From the NCBI GenBank assembly GCA_002307235.1, contig DBTV01000048.1, positions 82,621 through 146,620 on the forward strand: 64,000 bases of DNA. The letters run 5' to 3'. The notes below the pieces were generated by a model that saw only the letters and a list, made by a program, of their open reading frames with translations, had not been told where the DNA came from and made no database searches. Below, piece after piece: positions 25,801 to 33,779 of this stretch (the first letter of the stretch is position 1; each line of letters opens with the position of its first letter). Position numbers and translations under genes: made by a program. Source of the stretch: Acidobacteriaceae bacterium UBA1307 (lineage in GTDB: Bacteria; Acidobacteriota; Terriglobia; Terriglobales; Acidobacteriaceae).

Positions 25801-26781
25801 ATCAACGGGCGCGAATACTTTCCCTCTTCGAGCATCGGCATCGCTCTTTTTGATGGCGTGCGCGAAAACGCCAGCGAATTGCTTCAGCAGGCCGACATTG
25901 CCATGTATCAGGCCAAGGCCGCAGGCCGCAACACGCTCCGTTTTTTTGCGCCCGCCCTGCAGGCCGCCGTGCAGGCCCGCGCCGCCATGGAAGAGGAGAT
26001 TCGCGCCGCCATCCGCACGCACCAGTTCTATTTTGAATTTCAGCCGCAGGTCGATGGCAACGGACTGATCGGCGCCGAAGCGCTCATCCGCTGGTGCCAC
26101 CCTGAGCGCGGCCTGATGCTGCCCGGCACATTCATTCCCATCGCCGAAGAAAGTGGCCTGATCGTCCCGCTCGGTACGTGGATTCTCGAAGCCGCCTGCC
26201 AACAGATTCGCACATGGTCAACGACCCAGCCAGCCTTCCATTTCCCCATGGCCGTCAACATCAGCGCCCGGCAGTTCCGCCAGCCCAACTTTGTCGAACG
26301 GCTTTTCGAGATCCTCGACCGCACCGAGGCCGACCCCACGCTGCTCAAGCTTGAACTCACCGAAAGCATGCTGATCGACAGCATCGGCGAGACGGCCGAC
26401 AGAATGCATGAGATCAAGAAACGTGGCGTGCAGTTTTCCCTCGACGACTTTGGCACCGGATACTCGTCGCTCTCCTACCTCAAGCGCCTGCCCTTCGACC
26501 AGCTCAAGATCGACCGCGCCTTCGTGCATGACCTGCTCGACGACCTCGGCAGCCGCGCCATCGCGCAGGCCATCATCTCGCTCGGCCATGCGCTCGGCCT
26601 CAACGTCGTTGCCGAGGGCGTGGAAAATTGCGATCAGCGCGACCTGCTCCTGGAGTTGGGATGCAGCACCTTTCAGGGACACTTCTTCGGCCGCCCGCAA
26701 CCGCTCGAAGAGTTTGAACGGCGGTGGCGCAACCCCGCGCATCCACAAAAAACACGAGCTGCGAGGCTGCACCACGGCTAA
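22819..26781 (+). CDS. Multi-PAS GGDEF-EAL protein (c-di-GMP cyclase/phosphodiesterase)
   Basis: This cytoplasmic signalling protein of about 1,320 residues has no membrane segment or signal peptide. About seven PAS/PAC units run from the start to near base 25430, seen as repeated FESTTDMIWSVD, SSEDAIFTC, SSDDAIYSVS and FDDSLEGIFQS starts, with DITERK-type linkers. The cyclase domain is complete (GGDEF at 25684-25698). The phosphodiesterase domain is complete too (EAL at 26077-26085, later DDFGTGYSSLSYL). It may therefore both make and degrade cyclic di-GMP, with the PAS array sensing redox, oxygen or small ligands. The start is uncertain: ATG 22819 has AGAGGA at ten bases; the frame is open back to a TTG at 22705 and includes an ATG at 22795. 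Confidence 0.9.
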   Translation: MCCPAEANLAALFESTTDMIWSVDQQGRLQAFNQAFRKACLLTFHLEPTLSQAFHTQFPPERAARWQAFYERALHEGPFHIEYTMLAGTIVEFFFHPIISEGEVTGVSIFGKDITQRKIAEEVQRHLSEVIESSEDAIFTCTTGRSIFTWNRGAAEIFGYTREEAIGMPMENLLVAARPRHWVKDLLGGQAIPLLQLIGLHKNGQRLRLSATGWPTRNPAGEITGISLVARDESSRIEAENAKALLASIVESSDDAIYSVSLDGAIVSWNAGAERLCGYKSEEILHKPVKALAGDHLSAEKEQEIVAAITSGRGLSPFDTVFVHKDGTSVDVSVSISPVRDAQGKVIGASGIARNITQKKQLLQALTEAEKKYRTIFDDSLEGIFQSVLTGQVITANRAAARMLGYSSPQELISMVQDVKTDIWFDQEERLGYLRNVRAPEHGVVRGYECRFKRKDGSVIWVALHGRLVRDDRGRPLYHEGLIQDITERIMATQAMKESEARFRSLFENSTMTLLLIEPDNGTIVDANRAAANYYGYPLKNLIGAPITLLNTLTPEQVYEERRRAVLEERTYFNFRHRLAAGELRDVRVYSSPVHIGGKILLYSIVFDVTEQVRAERALRENAELLEESQRIGGIGSYVFDVAANHWSSSTMLDEIFGIDASYPRTGQSWLELVHPDDRERMKDYLSPKTLVCDLSFDKEFRIVRKNDGTERWVLSRGKIACDAQGKPERLCETIKDITERKISELALRASEARYRTVFQASLDCIAIGRMSDGVLIDVNHAYLELLGFTADEVLGKTDEGLNVWLDPTEREKMTTAFSEDHFFRDTRARLRRKDGTLIWVLISASLIEVEGTPCVLTILRDVSDAKAAEDKIWNLAFYDSLTQLPNRRLLLDRLRQMLASGMRSNHMHALLFIDLDNFKSLNDTHGHQNGDSLLSEVARRLTNCVRASDTVARLGGDEFIVLLDYLDQDHEVAARQTETIAHKILTAIEKPFDINGREYFPSSSIGIALFDGVRENASELLQQADIAMYQAKAAGRNTLRFFAPALQAAVQARAAMEEEIRAAIRTHQFYFEFQPQVDGNGLIGAEALIRWCHPERGLMLPGTFIPIAEESGLIVPLGTWILEAACQQIRTWSTTQPAFHFPMAVNISARQFRQPNFVERLFEILDRTEADPTLLKLELTESMLIDSIGETADRMHEIKKRGVQFSLDDFGTGYSSLSYLKRLPFDQLKIDRAFVHDLLDDLGSRAIAQAIISLGHALGLNVVAEGVENCDQRDLLLELGCSTFQGHFFGRPQPLEEFERRWRNPAHPQKTRAARLHHG

Positions 26782-26894
26782 GCATTTTTCCAATTGCTGT
26801 AGAGCAACAGCAGGATGCCGAGGGTCTTTTCCCTCCAGAAAAAAGAGCCCTTGCACGCAATCGAACGCTGCACGTGTATTGGAAAAATGCTTTA
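26779..26894. repeat. 116-bp element with 15-bp terminal inverted repeats and inner hairpins
   Basis: The left end TAAGCATTTTTCCAAT (26779-26794) matches the complement at 26878-26894. Inside are TGCTGT/ACAGCA (26795-26812) and an AGGGTCTTTT/AAAAGAGCCCT pair (26821-26851). The left arm starts in the stop codon of the preceding gene, and the convergent CsoR-type gene ends 50 bases to the right. It could be a MITE-like insertion or a folded bidirectional terminator. Confidence 0.6.
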
Positions 26895-26944
26895 AGCGTT
26901 CATCGCAGTGCAACAGTGATTCGTTACTTTGGCCAGGGACCGCG

Positions 26945-27229
26945 CTACTTCAAATACGCGTGAACAAGATTGATCAGGTCTTCAGCCAGATCGGGCGCAA
27001 TTTTTTCCTTGGCACCATCGGCTAAATGAAATCGGATATGCCTTTCCATGATCTCCGCCATCAGCCCATTGACGCCGCCACGCACCGCCGCCAGCAGCAT
27101 CAACTGCCCGTCGCACTCCTCATCGGCCTCAAGCGAACGCTCCACCGCGTCCATCTGCCCGCGCACGCGACGCAGTCGTTGCAACAACTTCAGCTTCTCC
27201 CGGTCCTGCACCTTCACATCTTTTCCCAT
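26945..27229 (-). CDS. CsoR/RcnR-family metal-sensing repressor
   Basis: This 94-residue all-helical repressor is of the DUF156 (CsoR/RcnR/FrmR) family. It has KLKLLQRLRRVRGQMDAVERSL and the Cys of EECDGQLMLLAAVRGGVNGLMAEIMERHIRFHL. The ligand pattern Cys...HxxxH resembles RcnR (Ni/Co) more than CsoR, which has Cys in the last position. The ATG at 27229 with AAGGGAAG is well placed. The frame extends upstream to 27310, into the divergent porin gene. The ligand should release it from the shared intergenic operator. Confidence 0.82.
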   Translation of the reverse strand: MGKDVKVQDREKLKLLQRLRRVRGQMDAVERSLEADEECDGQLMLLAAVRGGVNGLMAEIMERHIRFHLADGAKEKIAPDLAEDLINLVHAYLK

Positions 27230-27240
27230 ACTTCCCTTTA

Positions 27241-27281
27241 TACCACTCCGGGGTATGGTATAAACCCAGTGGGGGTATATT
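27241..27281. promoter_or_regulatory. Shared G-tract operator, CsoR/RcnR-type
   Basis: Two GGGGTAT cores (27250-27256 and 27272-27278), 22 bases apart (two helical turns), each have AT-rich flanks and a C-tract partner. The pattern resembles the TACTGGGGG-type site bound by RcnR. The left one has an ATACC...GGTAT inverted repeat (about 27240-27261). It lies between the divergent repressor and porin genes, so it likely controls both. Confidence 0.6.
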
Positions 27282-27285
27282 TTTG

Positions 27286-28674
27286 ATGCGTCACTTTTTC
27301 TTTCGTTCACTCACCATTTCGCTCGCCAGCCTGAGCTGCCTTTGCGCCGCGAGCATCGCCATGGCTCAATCGAGCGCCCCCGCGCCTGTTCTCACCATGG
27401 CTCCGCACCCGGAGGCCGCGCGTTACTGGCTCACCGGTCAGGCCAACATTATTTTTCAGGGGCGGCTCCCTTTTCATGCCGACTATGAAGGCGCGAACAG
27501 CTTTCAGTCTGGCGCGGAATACAAAACGTCGCTGATCGGCACGCTCTATACCGGCGTGCGCGCGATGCATTCGGTGCGCTACAACACCGATCTCATCGTC
27601 GACTTCGAGAGCGCCGGCGGACGCGGTCTGAGTCAGGCGCTCGGCATTGCCGGCTTTACCAACATTGACGTCGTGCGCAATCCGAACCTCGGCTCAAAGC
27701 CCTACGTGGCGCGCTATCAGGTGCACCAGACCATCGGGCTGAGCAGCGAAACCACGGCGCAGACGCCGAACAGTTTCGCCTTCGCGCCCGAGGTTCCCGT
27801 GCGCCGCATCGAACTGCACGCCGGCAAGATGACCTTGCCCGATTTCTTCGATGCGAACCCGGTCGGCTCCGACAGCCACTTGCAGTTCATGAACTGGACC
27901 GCCGACAACAACGGCGCATGGGATTACGCGGCCGACACGCGCGGCTACACGGTCGGCGGCATGGTCGAGTACGATGACCGCCAGTGGAGCCTGCGCTATG
28001 GTCTGTTCGCCATGCCCACCGTGGCCAATGGCATCGACATGGATTGGGCCTTCAGCCGCGCGCATGCGCAGAACGCAGAGTTCGAGCTTCGGCACTCCTT
28101 CGTACCAAAACGCCAGGGAACCCAGCGGCTTCTGTTCTTCGCCAACCGCGCCCACATGGGCAGCTATCGCGAGGCCGTGCAGGCCTATCTCAACGGCACC
28201 GATGCAACGCCCGAGATCACGCGCCATGAGCACTTCAGCGCGCTCAAGTACGGCTTTGGCCTGAACGCCGACCAGCAGTTGAGCGAAAATCTGCGCGGCT
28301 TTGCGCGCTTCGGGTGGAATGAGGGCCAGCACGAGTCCTACGCCTACACCGAGGTCGATCAGACCGTTTCCATCGGCACCGATTACGCGATGGCACGCTG
28401 GCACCGGCCCAATGACAAGTTCGGCGCGGTCTTCATTTCAAATGCCATCAAACGTGACCATCAGGATTATCTGCGCTACGGCGGCAAGGGATTCATCCTC
28501 GGCGACGGCGCTCTGCGCTACGGCCGCGAAACGACCGAGGAAGCCTACTACACGCTGCACGCCTGGCGCGGGCTGTTTTACGCGGTGGACGTGCAACACG
28601 TCGCCAATCCCGGCTACAACCGTGATCGCGGCCCGGCCTGGGTTGGCTCGGTCCGCGCGCACGTGGATTTTTAA
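27286..28674 (+). CDS. Outer-membrane porin, OprB-like carbohydrate-selective family
   Basis: This 462-residue exported beta-barrel has a signal peptide (LTISLASLSCLCAASIAMAQ). After the block YWLTGQANIIFQGRLPFHADYEGANS come alternating amphipathic strands and a C-terminal Phe (VGSVRAHVDF), as in outer-membrane proteins. It resembles OprB-like porins annotated in Acidobacteriota. The ATG at 27286 follows the operator; GGGGG may double as ribosome-binding site. Its divergent repressor suggests it opens for, or is controlled by, a metal rather than sugar. The family label is by resemblance, not proof. Confidence 0.65.
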   Translation: MRHFFFRSLTISLASLSCLCAASIAMAQSSAPAPVLTMAPHPEAARYWLTGQANIIFQGRLPFHADYEGANSFQSGAEYKTSLIGTLYTGVRAMHSVRYNTDLIVDFESAGGRGLSQALGIAGFTNIDVVRNPNLGSKPYVARYQVHQTIGLSSETTAQTPNSFAFAPEVPVRRIELHAGKMTLPDFFDANPVGSDSHLQFMNWTADNNGAWDYAADTRGYTVGGMVEYDDRQWSLRYGLFAMPTVANGIDMDWAFSRAHAQNAEFELRHSFVPKRQGTQRLLFFANRAHMGSYREAVQAYLNGTDATPEITRHEHFSALKYGFGLNADQQLSENLRGFARFGWNEGQHESYAYTEVDQTVSIGTDYAMARWHRPNDKFGAVFISNAIKRDHQDYLRYGGKGFILGDGALRYGRETTEEAYYTLHAWRGLFYAVDVQHVANPGYNRDRGPAWVGSVRAHVDF

Positions 28675-28695
28675 ATTTTTTCTGGCTCTTTCGAT

Positions 28696-29436
28696 TTATA
28701 GCCACGCATCCAGAGCGACGAAACGCCGCGTGGATTTGTAGTGCGCCACCAGCCTGTCGGCGGCGGCCACCGAGGGTCCGCGATCGATGCGTGGATCCAG
28801 GTGGCCGCCATCATGCAGCACGACGTTGGCCGCCCAGCCCTGCCGCGCGAGCCGGTCAATCTTCGCGCACTGCCGCGCGACAATCTTGTCCACCGAACGC
28901 TCGCTCCAGTCGCTGGTCATCGCATTCCACAATACCGTCGTCAACCCCAGCGAACGCGCAACGGAAAAAACAGCAGGGCGTCGCGCGCCGAAGGGTGGAC
29001 GCAGAAAGCGCACCGGCTGCCCCGTGATCTGCTCAATGGCGTCCTTGCTGCGCGTCAGCTCTTCGCGAATACGCGCGGCAGAGCAGCGCGCCAGGCTTGG
29101 ATGCGTCCACGAGTGCAGGCCGATCAGGTGACCTTCGGCCACGACGCGACGCACCAGATCCTTTTGCTCAACGGCACGCTGGCCCACCATGAAAAAACTC
29201 GCCGGCACACCGTGCGCGGCCAGCGCGTCAAGCAGGCGCGGCGTCCAGATTGGGTTCGGACCATCGTCGAAGGTGAGGGCGAACTCGTCGGGGTTGCGCG
29301 GCGCAATCAACGCACGGCCAAAGAGCCGCGAACCGGGCCAGAGCGAGGCGTAGCAAAAACCGCCATAGGCAAGCCCGGCGGCCACGGCCACGCCGCCCGC
29401 ATTCAGACAAAGCTCGGTGATACTCGAAGAAATCAT
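28696..29436 (-). CDS. Polysaccharide deacetylase (NodB-like, CE4)
   Basis: This 246-residue enzyme of the CE4 family removes acetyl groups from GlcNAc-containing glycans. The motifs are FALTFDDGPNP (catalytic base and metal Asp), LHSWTHPSL (HxxxxH metal pair), RPPFGARRPA, WNAMTSDW and VVLHDGGH. The N-terminus has one hydrophobic stretch (AGGVAVAAGLAYGGFCYASLW), likely a membrane anchor, leaving the domain in the periplasm. ATG 29436 is preferred over an upstream TTG at 29475. It follows a glycosyltransferase on the same strand (64-base gap), suggesting a joint job in surface glycan modification. Confidence 0.88.
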   Translation of the reverse strand: MISSSITELCLNAGGVAVAAGLAYGGFCYASLWPGSRLFGRALIAPRNPDEFALTFDDGPNPIWTPRLLDALAAHGVPASFFMVGQRAVEQKDLVRRVVAEGHLIGLHSWTHPSLARCSAARIREELTRSKDAIEQITGQPVRFLRPPFGARRPAVFSVARSLGLTTVLWNAMTSDWSERSVDKIVARQCAKIDRLARQGWAANVVLHDGGHLDPRIDRGPSVAAADRLVAHYKSTRRFVALDAWL

Positions 29437-29500
29437 GCTGTCTTGAGTGTGCGGCGCGGGGCCGTCGCGGCGCAAATCCGCTCAGCCCCGGCGCATCGAT

Positions 29501-30685
29501 TTAGGCGATCTCGTCGCGACGCACGGCCTGCTCGGCCTGCACCAGATCCAGTTTCGCCGCGGCCTGCGAACGCCGCTGCGCCCGCTTTTCAAGCGAGGTA
29601 CGCGTCTGCCGCCACAAGGTCATCGAGGTGATGCCATAGTTCCAGACAGCGGAAAACAGCAGGCCGATCATTGAAGCCAGCGCCCACGGCACACCGCGCC
29701 CAAAGGCCTCGCGCGCCACGGCCACATTAGCGATCACGCCCAGTCCGCAGGCACAGCAAAAGCCCAGCAGACCGCCCCAGAAGGCCAGCCCCTTGCGCCG
29801 CCGGTCGCGATAGGTGACCGAGTTGTTCAGCACGTAATTCAGCACCATCACGATGAAGGCCGCCAGCGTCTGCCCTTCGGCAAAGCTCAGCAGATTCCAG
29901 TGAAGAATCTGGCGCAGAATCTCCAGATGAATGCCCACGCCGAGCGCGCCGATCATGCAAAACGAGACGAAGCGCACGTTGACCAGATTGCCGATCTGCT
30001 TGTCGACCAGCAGCTCGAAATATTCAAGGCCAACCATGAAGTCCAGCTTGCTTTCGCCGCGCTCACGCAGACGGAAGCAGTAGGGAACCTCGCCGATGCG
30101 CAGCCCCGGTCCAGCCGAAAGCACCATGTCGAGCAGAATCTTGAAGCCGATGGCCGAAAGCCGATGCGCGTAGCCCTCGAAGCTCTCAAAACGCACCAGG
30201 AAGAAGCCGCTCATCGGGTCGCTCAGCTCGTACTCGCAGCCCATGTGGCTCAACCGCTTGCCGAGTTGGCTCAGCTTGACGCGCCAGCGGGCGAACTCGC
30301 CCATGCTGCCACCGGCAATGTTGCGCGAGCCAACCACCAGATCGAGATTTTCTTCGCGCGCGCGCCGCAACATCTCCGGCAAAATGCGCTCGTCGTGCTG
30401 CATGTCGGCGTCCATCACCGCCACATAGGGCGCGTTGGCCGCCATAATGCCTTCCACGCAGGCCGAAGAAAGCCCGCGCCGCCCAATGCGATGAATCACG
30501 CGAATGTTGCCGTGGCTCTTCGCCTGGTTGCGCACCACCGCCGCCGTGCCGTCCGGCGAATCATCATCCACGAAGATCACCTCGTAGTGGACTCCAGCCA
30601 GCGCCTTCTCCAGGCACTCCAACAGCGGTCGAACATTCTTGCTTTCATTAAAGGTGGGCAGCACGACGGCTAATTCATAACTCAT
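29501..30685 (-). CDS. Family 2 glycosyltransferase with C-terminal GtrA domain
   Basis: This 394-residue protein is of the dolichol-phosphate-mannose-synthase-like GT2 fold: VVLPTFNESKNV, FVDDDSPDGT, MDADMQHDE (DxD) and the late RLRERGESKLDF. A GtrA-like domain of four membrane helices follows (~residues 225-360; FVSFCMIGALGVGIHLEIL, LAAFIVMVLNYVLNNSVTYR). The fusion makes polyprenyl-phosphate sugars and may flip them. The C-terminal ~35 residues are basic, Arg/Gln-rich. It is upstream of the deacetylase in the same direction. The start ATG at 30685 matches the family. Confidence 0.9.
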   Translation of the reverse strand: MSYELAVVLPTFNESKNVRPLLECLEKALAGVHYEVIFVDDDSPDGTAAVVRNQAKSHGNIRVIHRIGRRGLSSACVEGIMAANAPYVAVMDADMQHDERILPEMLRRAREENLDLVVGSRNIAGGSMGEFARWRVKLSQLGKRLSHMGCEYELSDPMSGFFLVRFESFEGYAHRLSAIGFKILLDMVLSAGPGLRIGEVPYCFRLRERGESKLDFMVGLEYFELLVDKQIGNLVNVRFVSFCMIGALGVGIHLEILRQILHWNLLSFAEGQTLAAFIVMVLNYVLNNSVTYRDRRRKGLAFWGGLLGFCCACGLGVIANVAVAREAFGRGVPWALASMIGLLFSAVWNYGITSMTLWRQTRTSLEKRAQRRSQAAAKLDLVQAEQAVRRDEIA

Positions 30686-30978
30686 CCAACATTCCTGCTT
30701 TCACGCGAAGCGCTCAATACATCCTCTTTTTTTAAAGAGCGCCCTCATCGATTGTATCTTTTTGTATAGACGTAGTCCGGGGTTCTTCCTGCTACGTTCT
30801 TCTGCAAATTGGGCCGTCTCCCCCTCTTCTTTGCCATCTCTTCTCCCTAGCCCACGCATTCCACATCGCGCTGCACGGCCGACGGCGCGCGCCGTATACT
30901 CTTCAATGGTTCCCCTGGTTCCCCCACGCCACCGGACCACGGGCCGCATCCTGCATCTTCGGAGCGGCACTGGAGACG
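30686..30978. promoter_or_regulatory. Divergent promoter region of GT2 and panB
   Basis: A gene-free 293 bases. TATACT at 30895-30900 is a good -10 for panB, with a weak -35 (TGCACG) at spacing 17; the leader would be ~75 bases. An imperfect CTCTTT/AAAGAG repeat with a T-run lies at about 30721-30740. Confidence 0.4.
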
Positions 30979-31899
30979 ATGATGAGTCTTACCAATTTTC
31001 CCGGCAACGCGGACTCCGCGCCCTCTGCCTGTACCCCGCCCAAAGTCACCATGCCCGCGCTCGGCGAGATGAAGCGCCAGGCCAAGCCCATCTCGGCGCT
31101 GACCGCCTACGACTACGCCACTGCGCGTCTGGTCGACGAGGCGGGCATCGACATGGTGCTGGTCGGCGACTCCCTCGCCATGGTCGTGCTCGGCCATGAA
31201 AACACGCTCTCCGTCACCGTCGACGAGATGCTGCACCACACCCGCGCCGTGCGCCGTGGTCTGCGTCGCGCCCTGCTGGTCGCCGACATGCCCTTCGGCA
31301 GCTATCACACCTCGATCGACGAAGGCGTACGCAACGCTATCCGCTTCGTGAAAGAGGCTGGTGCTGAGGCCGTCAAGATTGAAGGCGCGCGCGCCGAACT
31401 GGTGCGCGCCCTCACCGACGCTGAAATTCCCGTCGTCGGCCACCTCGGACTCACGCCGCAAAGCGTGCACCGCATGGGCGGCTTCCGCGTGCAGGCCCGC
31501 ACGGCCTCGGCCGTCGACCAACTGCGTCGCGACGCCGCCGCCATTGCCGAAGCCGGCGCAGGAGCCATCGTGCTCGAAGGCGTGCCGCGCGAGGCCGCCG
31601 AGCTGATCACCGCCGAACTCGACGTGCCCACCATCGGCATCGGTGCCGGTCCCGGCTGCGACGGCCAGATTCTGGTCTTCCATGATCTGTTCGGCATGAC
31701 CTTCGCCCCCGCCGCCAAATTCGTGCGCCGCTACGCCGATGTCGCCACGCTCATGCGCACCGCCCTCGAGCAGTATCGCGAAGATGTCGAACAACGCGCC
31801 TTCCCCTCCGACGCCGAGAGCTATCACCTCTCCGCCGCCGAACGAAAAGCCGCACAGATCATCATGCCGACCGCGGCCGGCCTTCGGAGAAACGCCTGA
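30979..31899 (+). CDS. panB: 3-methyl-2-oxobutanoate hydroxymethyltransferase
   Basis: This is the first enzyme of pantothenate synthesis: it adds hydroxymethyl from methylene-THF to 2-oxoisovalerate. At 306 residues the blocks are ALTAYDYATARLVDEAGIDMVLVGDSLAMVVLG (metal-binding Asp), ADMPFGSY, AVKIEGA, GHLGLTPQS and TIGIGAGPGCDGQILVFHDLFGM. Metal and substrate residues are as in the family. The ATG follows GGAG at seven bases; a second ATG is next to it. The stop overlaps panC (TGATG). A C-terminal ~40 residue tail extends beyond the usual ~265-residue enzyme. Confidence 0.97.
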   Translation: MMSLTNFPGNADSAPSACTPPKVTMPALGEMKRQAKPISALTAYDYATARLVDEAGIDMVLVGDSLAMVVLGHENTLSVTVDEMLHHTRAVRRGLRRALLVADMPFGSYHTSIDEGVRNAIRFVKEAGAEAVKIEGARAELVRALTDAEIPVVGHLGLTPQSVHRMGGFRVQARTASAVDQLRRDAAAIAEAGAGAIVLEGVPREAAELITAELDVPTIGIGAGPGCDGQILVFHDLFGMTFAPAAKFVRRYADVATLMRTALEQYREDVEQRAFPSDAESYHLSAAERKAAQIIMPTAAGLRRNA

Positions 31900-32744
31900 T
31901 GCAGATCTTTCGTACCGTTGAAGAACTTCGCCGCTGGTCGCGCGCACAGCACGCCCTCGACCTTACCGTCGGCCTGGTGCCCACCATGGGCGCATTGCAC
32001 GCCGGCCACGCCTCGCTGATCCGCGCCGCCGCCGAGCGCTGCCACCGGGTCGCCGTCAGCATCTTCGTTAACCCCACGCAGTTCGGCCCCAACGAGGATT
32101 ACGACAAGTATCCGCGCAGCTTCGAGGCCGACTGCGCCCTGGCCGAGCAGGCCGGTGCCAGCGCCGTCTTCGCGCCCGCGGTCGAGGAGCTTTACCCCTC
32201 CGGCGCGGCCACCTTTGTCGAAGTGGAGGGCCTTTCCAGCCGCCTCGACGGCAGCTCACGGCCCGGCCACTTCCGCGGCGTCACCACCGTCGTCACCAAG
32301 CTGCTGCTGGCCGCCGAGCCCGACCGCGCCTTCTTCGGCCAAAAGGACGCCGCGCAGGTTGCCGTGCTGCGCCGCATGGTCGAGGATCTGCGCCTCGCTA
32401 TCGAGCTCGTCGTCTGCCCCATCGTTCGCGAAAAGGACGGCCTCGCCCTCAGCTCGCGCAACAGCTACCTGAACGAGTCCCAGCGCAAGCAGGCTCTCGT
32501 GCTCAGCCGCGCCGTCCGCGCCGTCGAGCAGAGTTTTGCCGCGGGCGAACGCAGCCGTGGCGCACTGCTCAACAAGGCGCAAAAGGCCATCGCCGCCGAG
32601 CCCGAGGTCAAGCTCGACTACCTCGAACTGGTCGACTGGGCCACACTGCTGCCAGCGGAAACCGCCGCAGCCGGCACCCTCTTCGCCCTCGCCGCCTACG
32701 TCGGCCCCACCCGGCTGATCGATAACACCGTGCTCGGAGAGTAA
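31899..32744 (+). CDS. panC: Pantothenate synthetase
   Basis: This 281-residue enzyme joins pantoate and beta-alanine via a pantoyl adenylate. It has LVPTMGALHAGHASLI (HIGH-type ATP motif), VSIFVNPTQFGPNEDYDKYPR, GHFRGVTTVVTKL, FFGQKDAAQ and GLALSSRNSYL (KMSKS-type). All are typical. The start overlaps panB, giving coupled synthesis of the two proteins. panD is not in view. Confidence 0.97.
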   Translation: MQIFRTVEELRRWSRAQHALDLTVGLVPTMGALHAGHASLIRAAAERCHRVAVSIFVNPTQFGPNEDYDKYPRSFEADCALAEQAGASAVFAPAVEELYPSGAATFVEVEGLSSRLDGSSRPGHFRGVTTVVTKLLLAAEPDRAFFGQKDAAQVAVLRRMVEDLRLAIELVVCPIVREKDGLALSSRNSYLNESQRKQALVLSRAVRAVEQSFAAGERSRGALLNKAQKAIAAEPEVKLDYLELVDWATLLPAETAAAGTLFALAAYVGPTRLIDNTVLGE

Positions 32745-32831
32745 AAAGCAGGGAGATAGGGACCAAAAAATAGTGGGCAGTGGATAGACAAAAGAGTCTG
32801 TTCACTGCCCACTGTCTTCTGTGCCCTGTTT
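32745..32831 (+). repeat. Intergenic repeat, copy C (units plus imperfect hairpin)
   Basis: Between panC and the convergent SDR gene are AGCAGGGAGATAGGGACC (first module of copy A) and an imperfect hairpin GTGGGCAGTG... / ...CACTGCCCAC (32773-32782 / 32803-32812). The hairpin resembles in type and position that of copy A, but the middle module is absent. Confidence 0.65.
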
Positions 32832-33683
32832 TTATGCCTTCAGCGCGGCAGCGACCGAGGCAGCCAGCGTCGTTGTCGGGTGGCCGATCAGCTTTGCGAG
32901 CTGTCCATTGTTCTCGTAGAGCGCGTTCTGGGCCGCACCGGTGTCAAAGCTGGCGTAGGCGGCGGCAACCGGGGCCGGAAGGCCAAAGCCGGTCAGGATC
33001 TTCGCATACTCTTCTTCCGCCAAATTTTTGTAGGGAATCGACTTGCCGGTCTGCTTCGAGATCTCGGCGGCCAGATCGGTGAGGGTATAGGCCTGATCAC
33101 CGGCCAGCTCGTAGACCTTTCCTTCGTGACCCGAAGTGGTCAGAACGACGGCGGCGGCTTCGGCGTAGTCGGCCCGTGCAGCGGAGCTGATCTTGCCTTC
33201 GCCCGCGGCTCCCAGAAAGGCTCCGCCCTGCACCGCGCCCGGAATCGAGGCGGCGTAGTTTTCCGTGTACCAGCCGTTGCGCAGAATCGTGTAGGCGAGG
33301 CCGGATTCCTTGAGCGCCAGCTCGGTGTCGATGTGCTCGCTCGCGAGGCTGGTGATGGCCGAGGTGGGCGCGTGCAGCAGGCTGGTGTAGACGATGTGCT
33401 TGACGCCGGCCTTTTTGGCTGCGGAGATCACATTGCGGTGCTGCACGCTGCGCTGGCCAAGCTCGTTGGACGAGACCAATAGCAGGGTGTCGATGCCGGC
33501 AAGAGCCGCTTCGAGCGTGGCGGGCTTGGTGTAGTCGGCCTCGCGGGCCTCAATGCCCAAGGCCGCGGCTTTGGCAGGGGTGCGTACCAGCGCCACCAGA
33601 TTTTTGGCGTCGGTTTTGGTCTTGAGGACTTGCACGGTTAGGGTGCCGAGCTGTCCGGTGGCTCCGGTAATGGCGATCGTCAT
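32832..33683 (-). CDS. NmrA-like SDR, QorB-type NAD(P)H:quinone oxidoreductase
   Basis: This 283-residue atypical short-chain dehydrogenase has the Rossmann start MTIAITGATGQLGTLTV (GxxGxxG), LLVSSNELGQRSVQHRNVI and YTSLLHA. The NmrA/QorB block LAYTILRNGWYTENY follows; it is typical of E. coli QorB, which reduces quinones with NADPH. An AAGGAGA ribosome-binding site precedes the ATG. It lies 88 bases downstream of an Rrf2-type regulator on the same strand, which probably controls it. It is likely a quinone or electrophile detoxifying enzyme. Confidence 0.85.
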   Translation of the reverse strand: MTIAITGATGQLGTLTVQVLKTKTDAKNLVALVRTPAKAAALGIEAREADYTKPATLEAALAGIDTLLLVSSNELGQRSVQHRNVISAAKKAGVKHIVYTSLLHAPTSAITSLASEHIDTELALKESGLAYTILRNGWYTENYAASIPGAVQGGAFLGAAGEGKISSAARADYAEAAAVVLTTSGHEGKVYELAGDQAYTLTDLAAEISKQTGKSIPYKNLAEEEYAKILTGFGLPAPVAAAYASFDTGAAQNALYENNGQLAKLIGHPTTTLAASVAAALKA

Positions 33684-33755
33684 GGTGATTCTCCTTCGGG
33701 GAACACAAAATTCGTTTCGTTTCGCTTCGTTGGATGAATCGTATCTGTAAAAGTT

Positions 33756-33779
33756 ACAAATAAATCATTTTTTATTTGT
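33756..33779. promoter_or_regulatory. AT-rich inverted repeat at the end of the Rrf2 gene
   Basis: ACAAATAAA (33756-33764) faces TTTATTTGT (33771-33779), 9-base perfect arms. It overlaps the stop of the Rrf2-type gene and lies before the SDR gene. It could be an operator for the regulator or a weak terminator. Confidence 0.45.
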
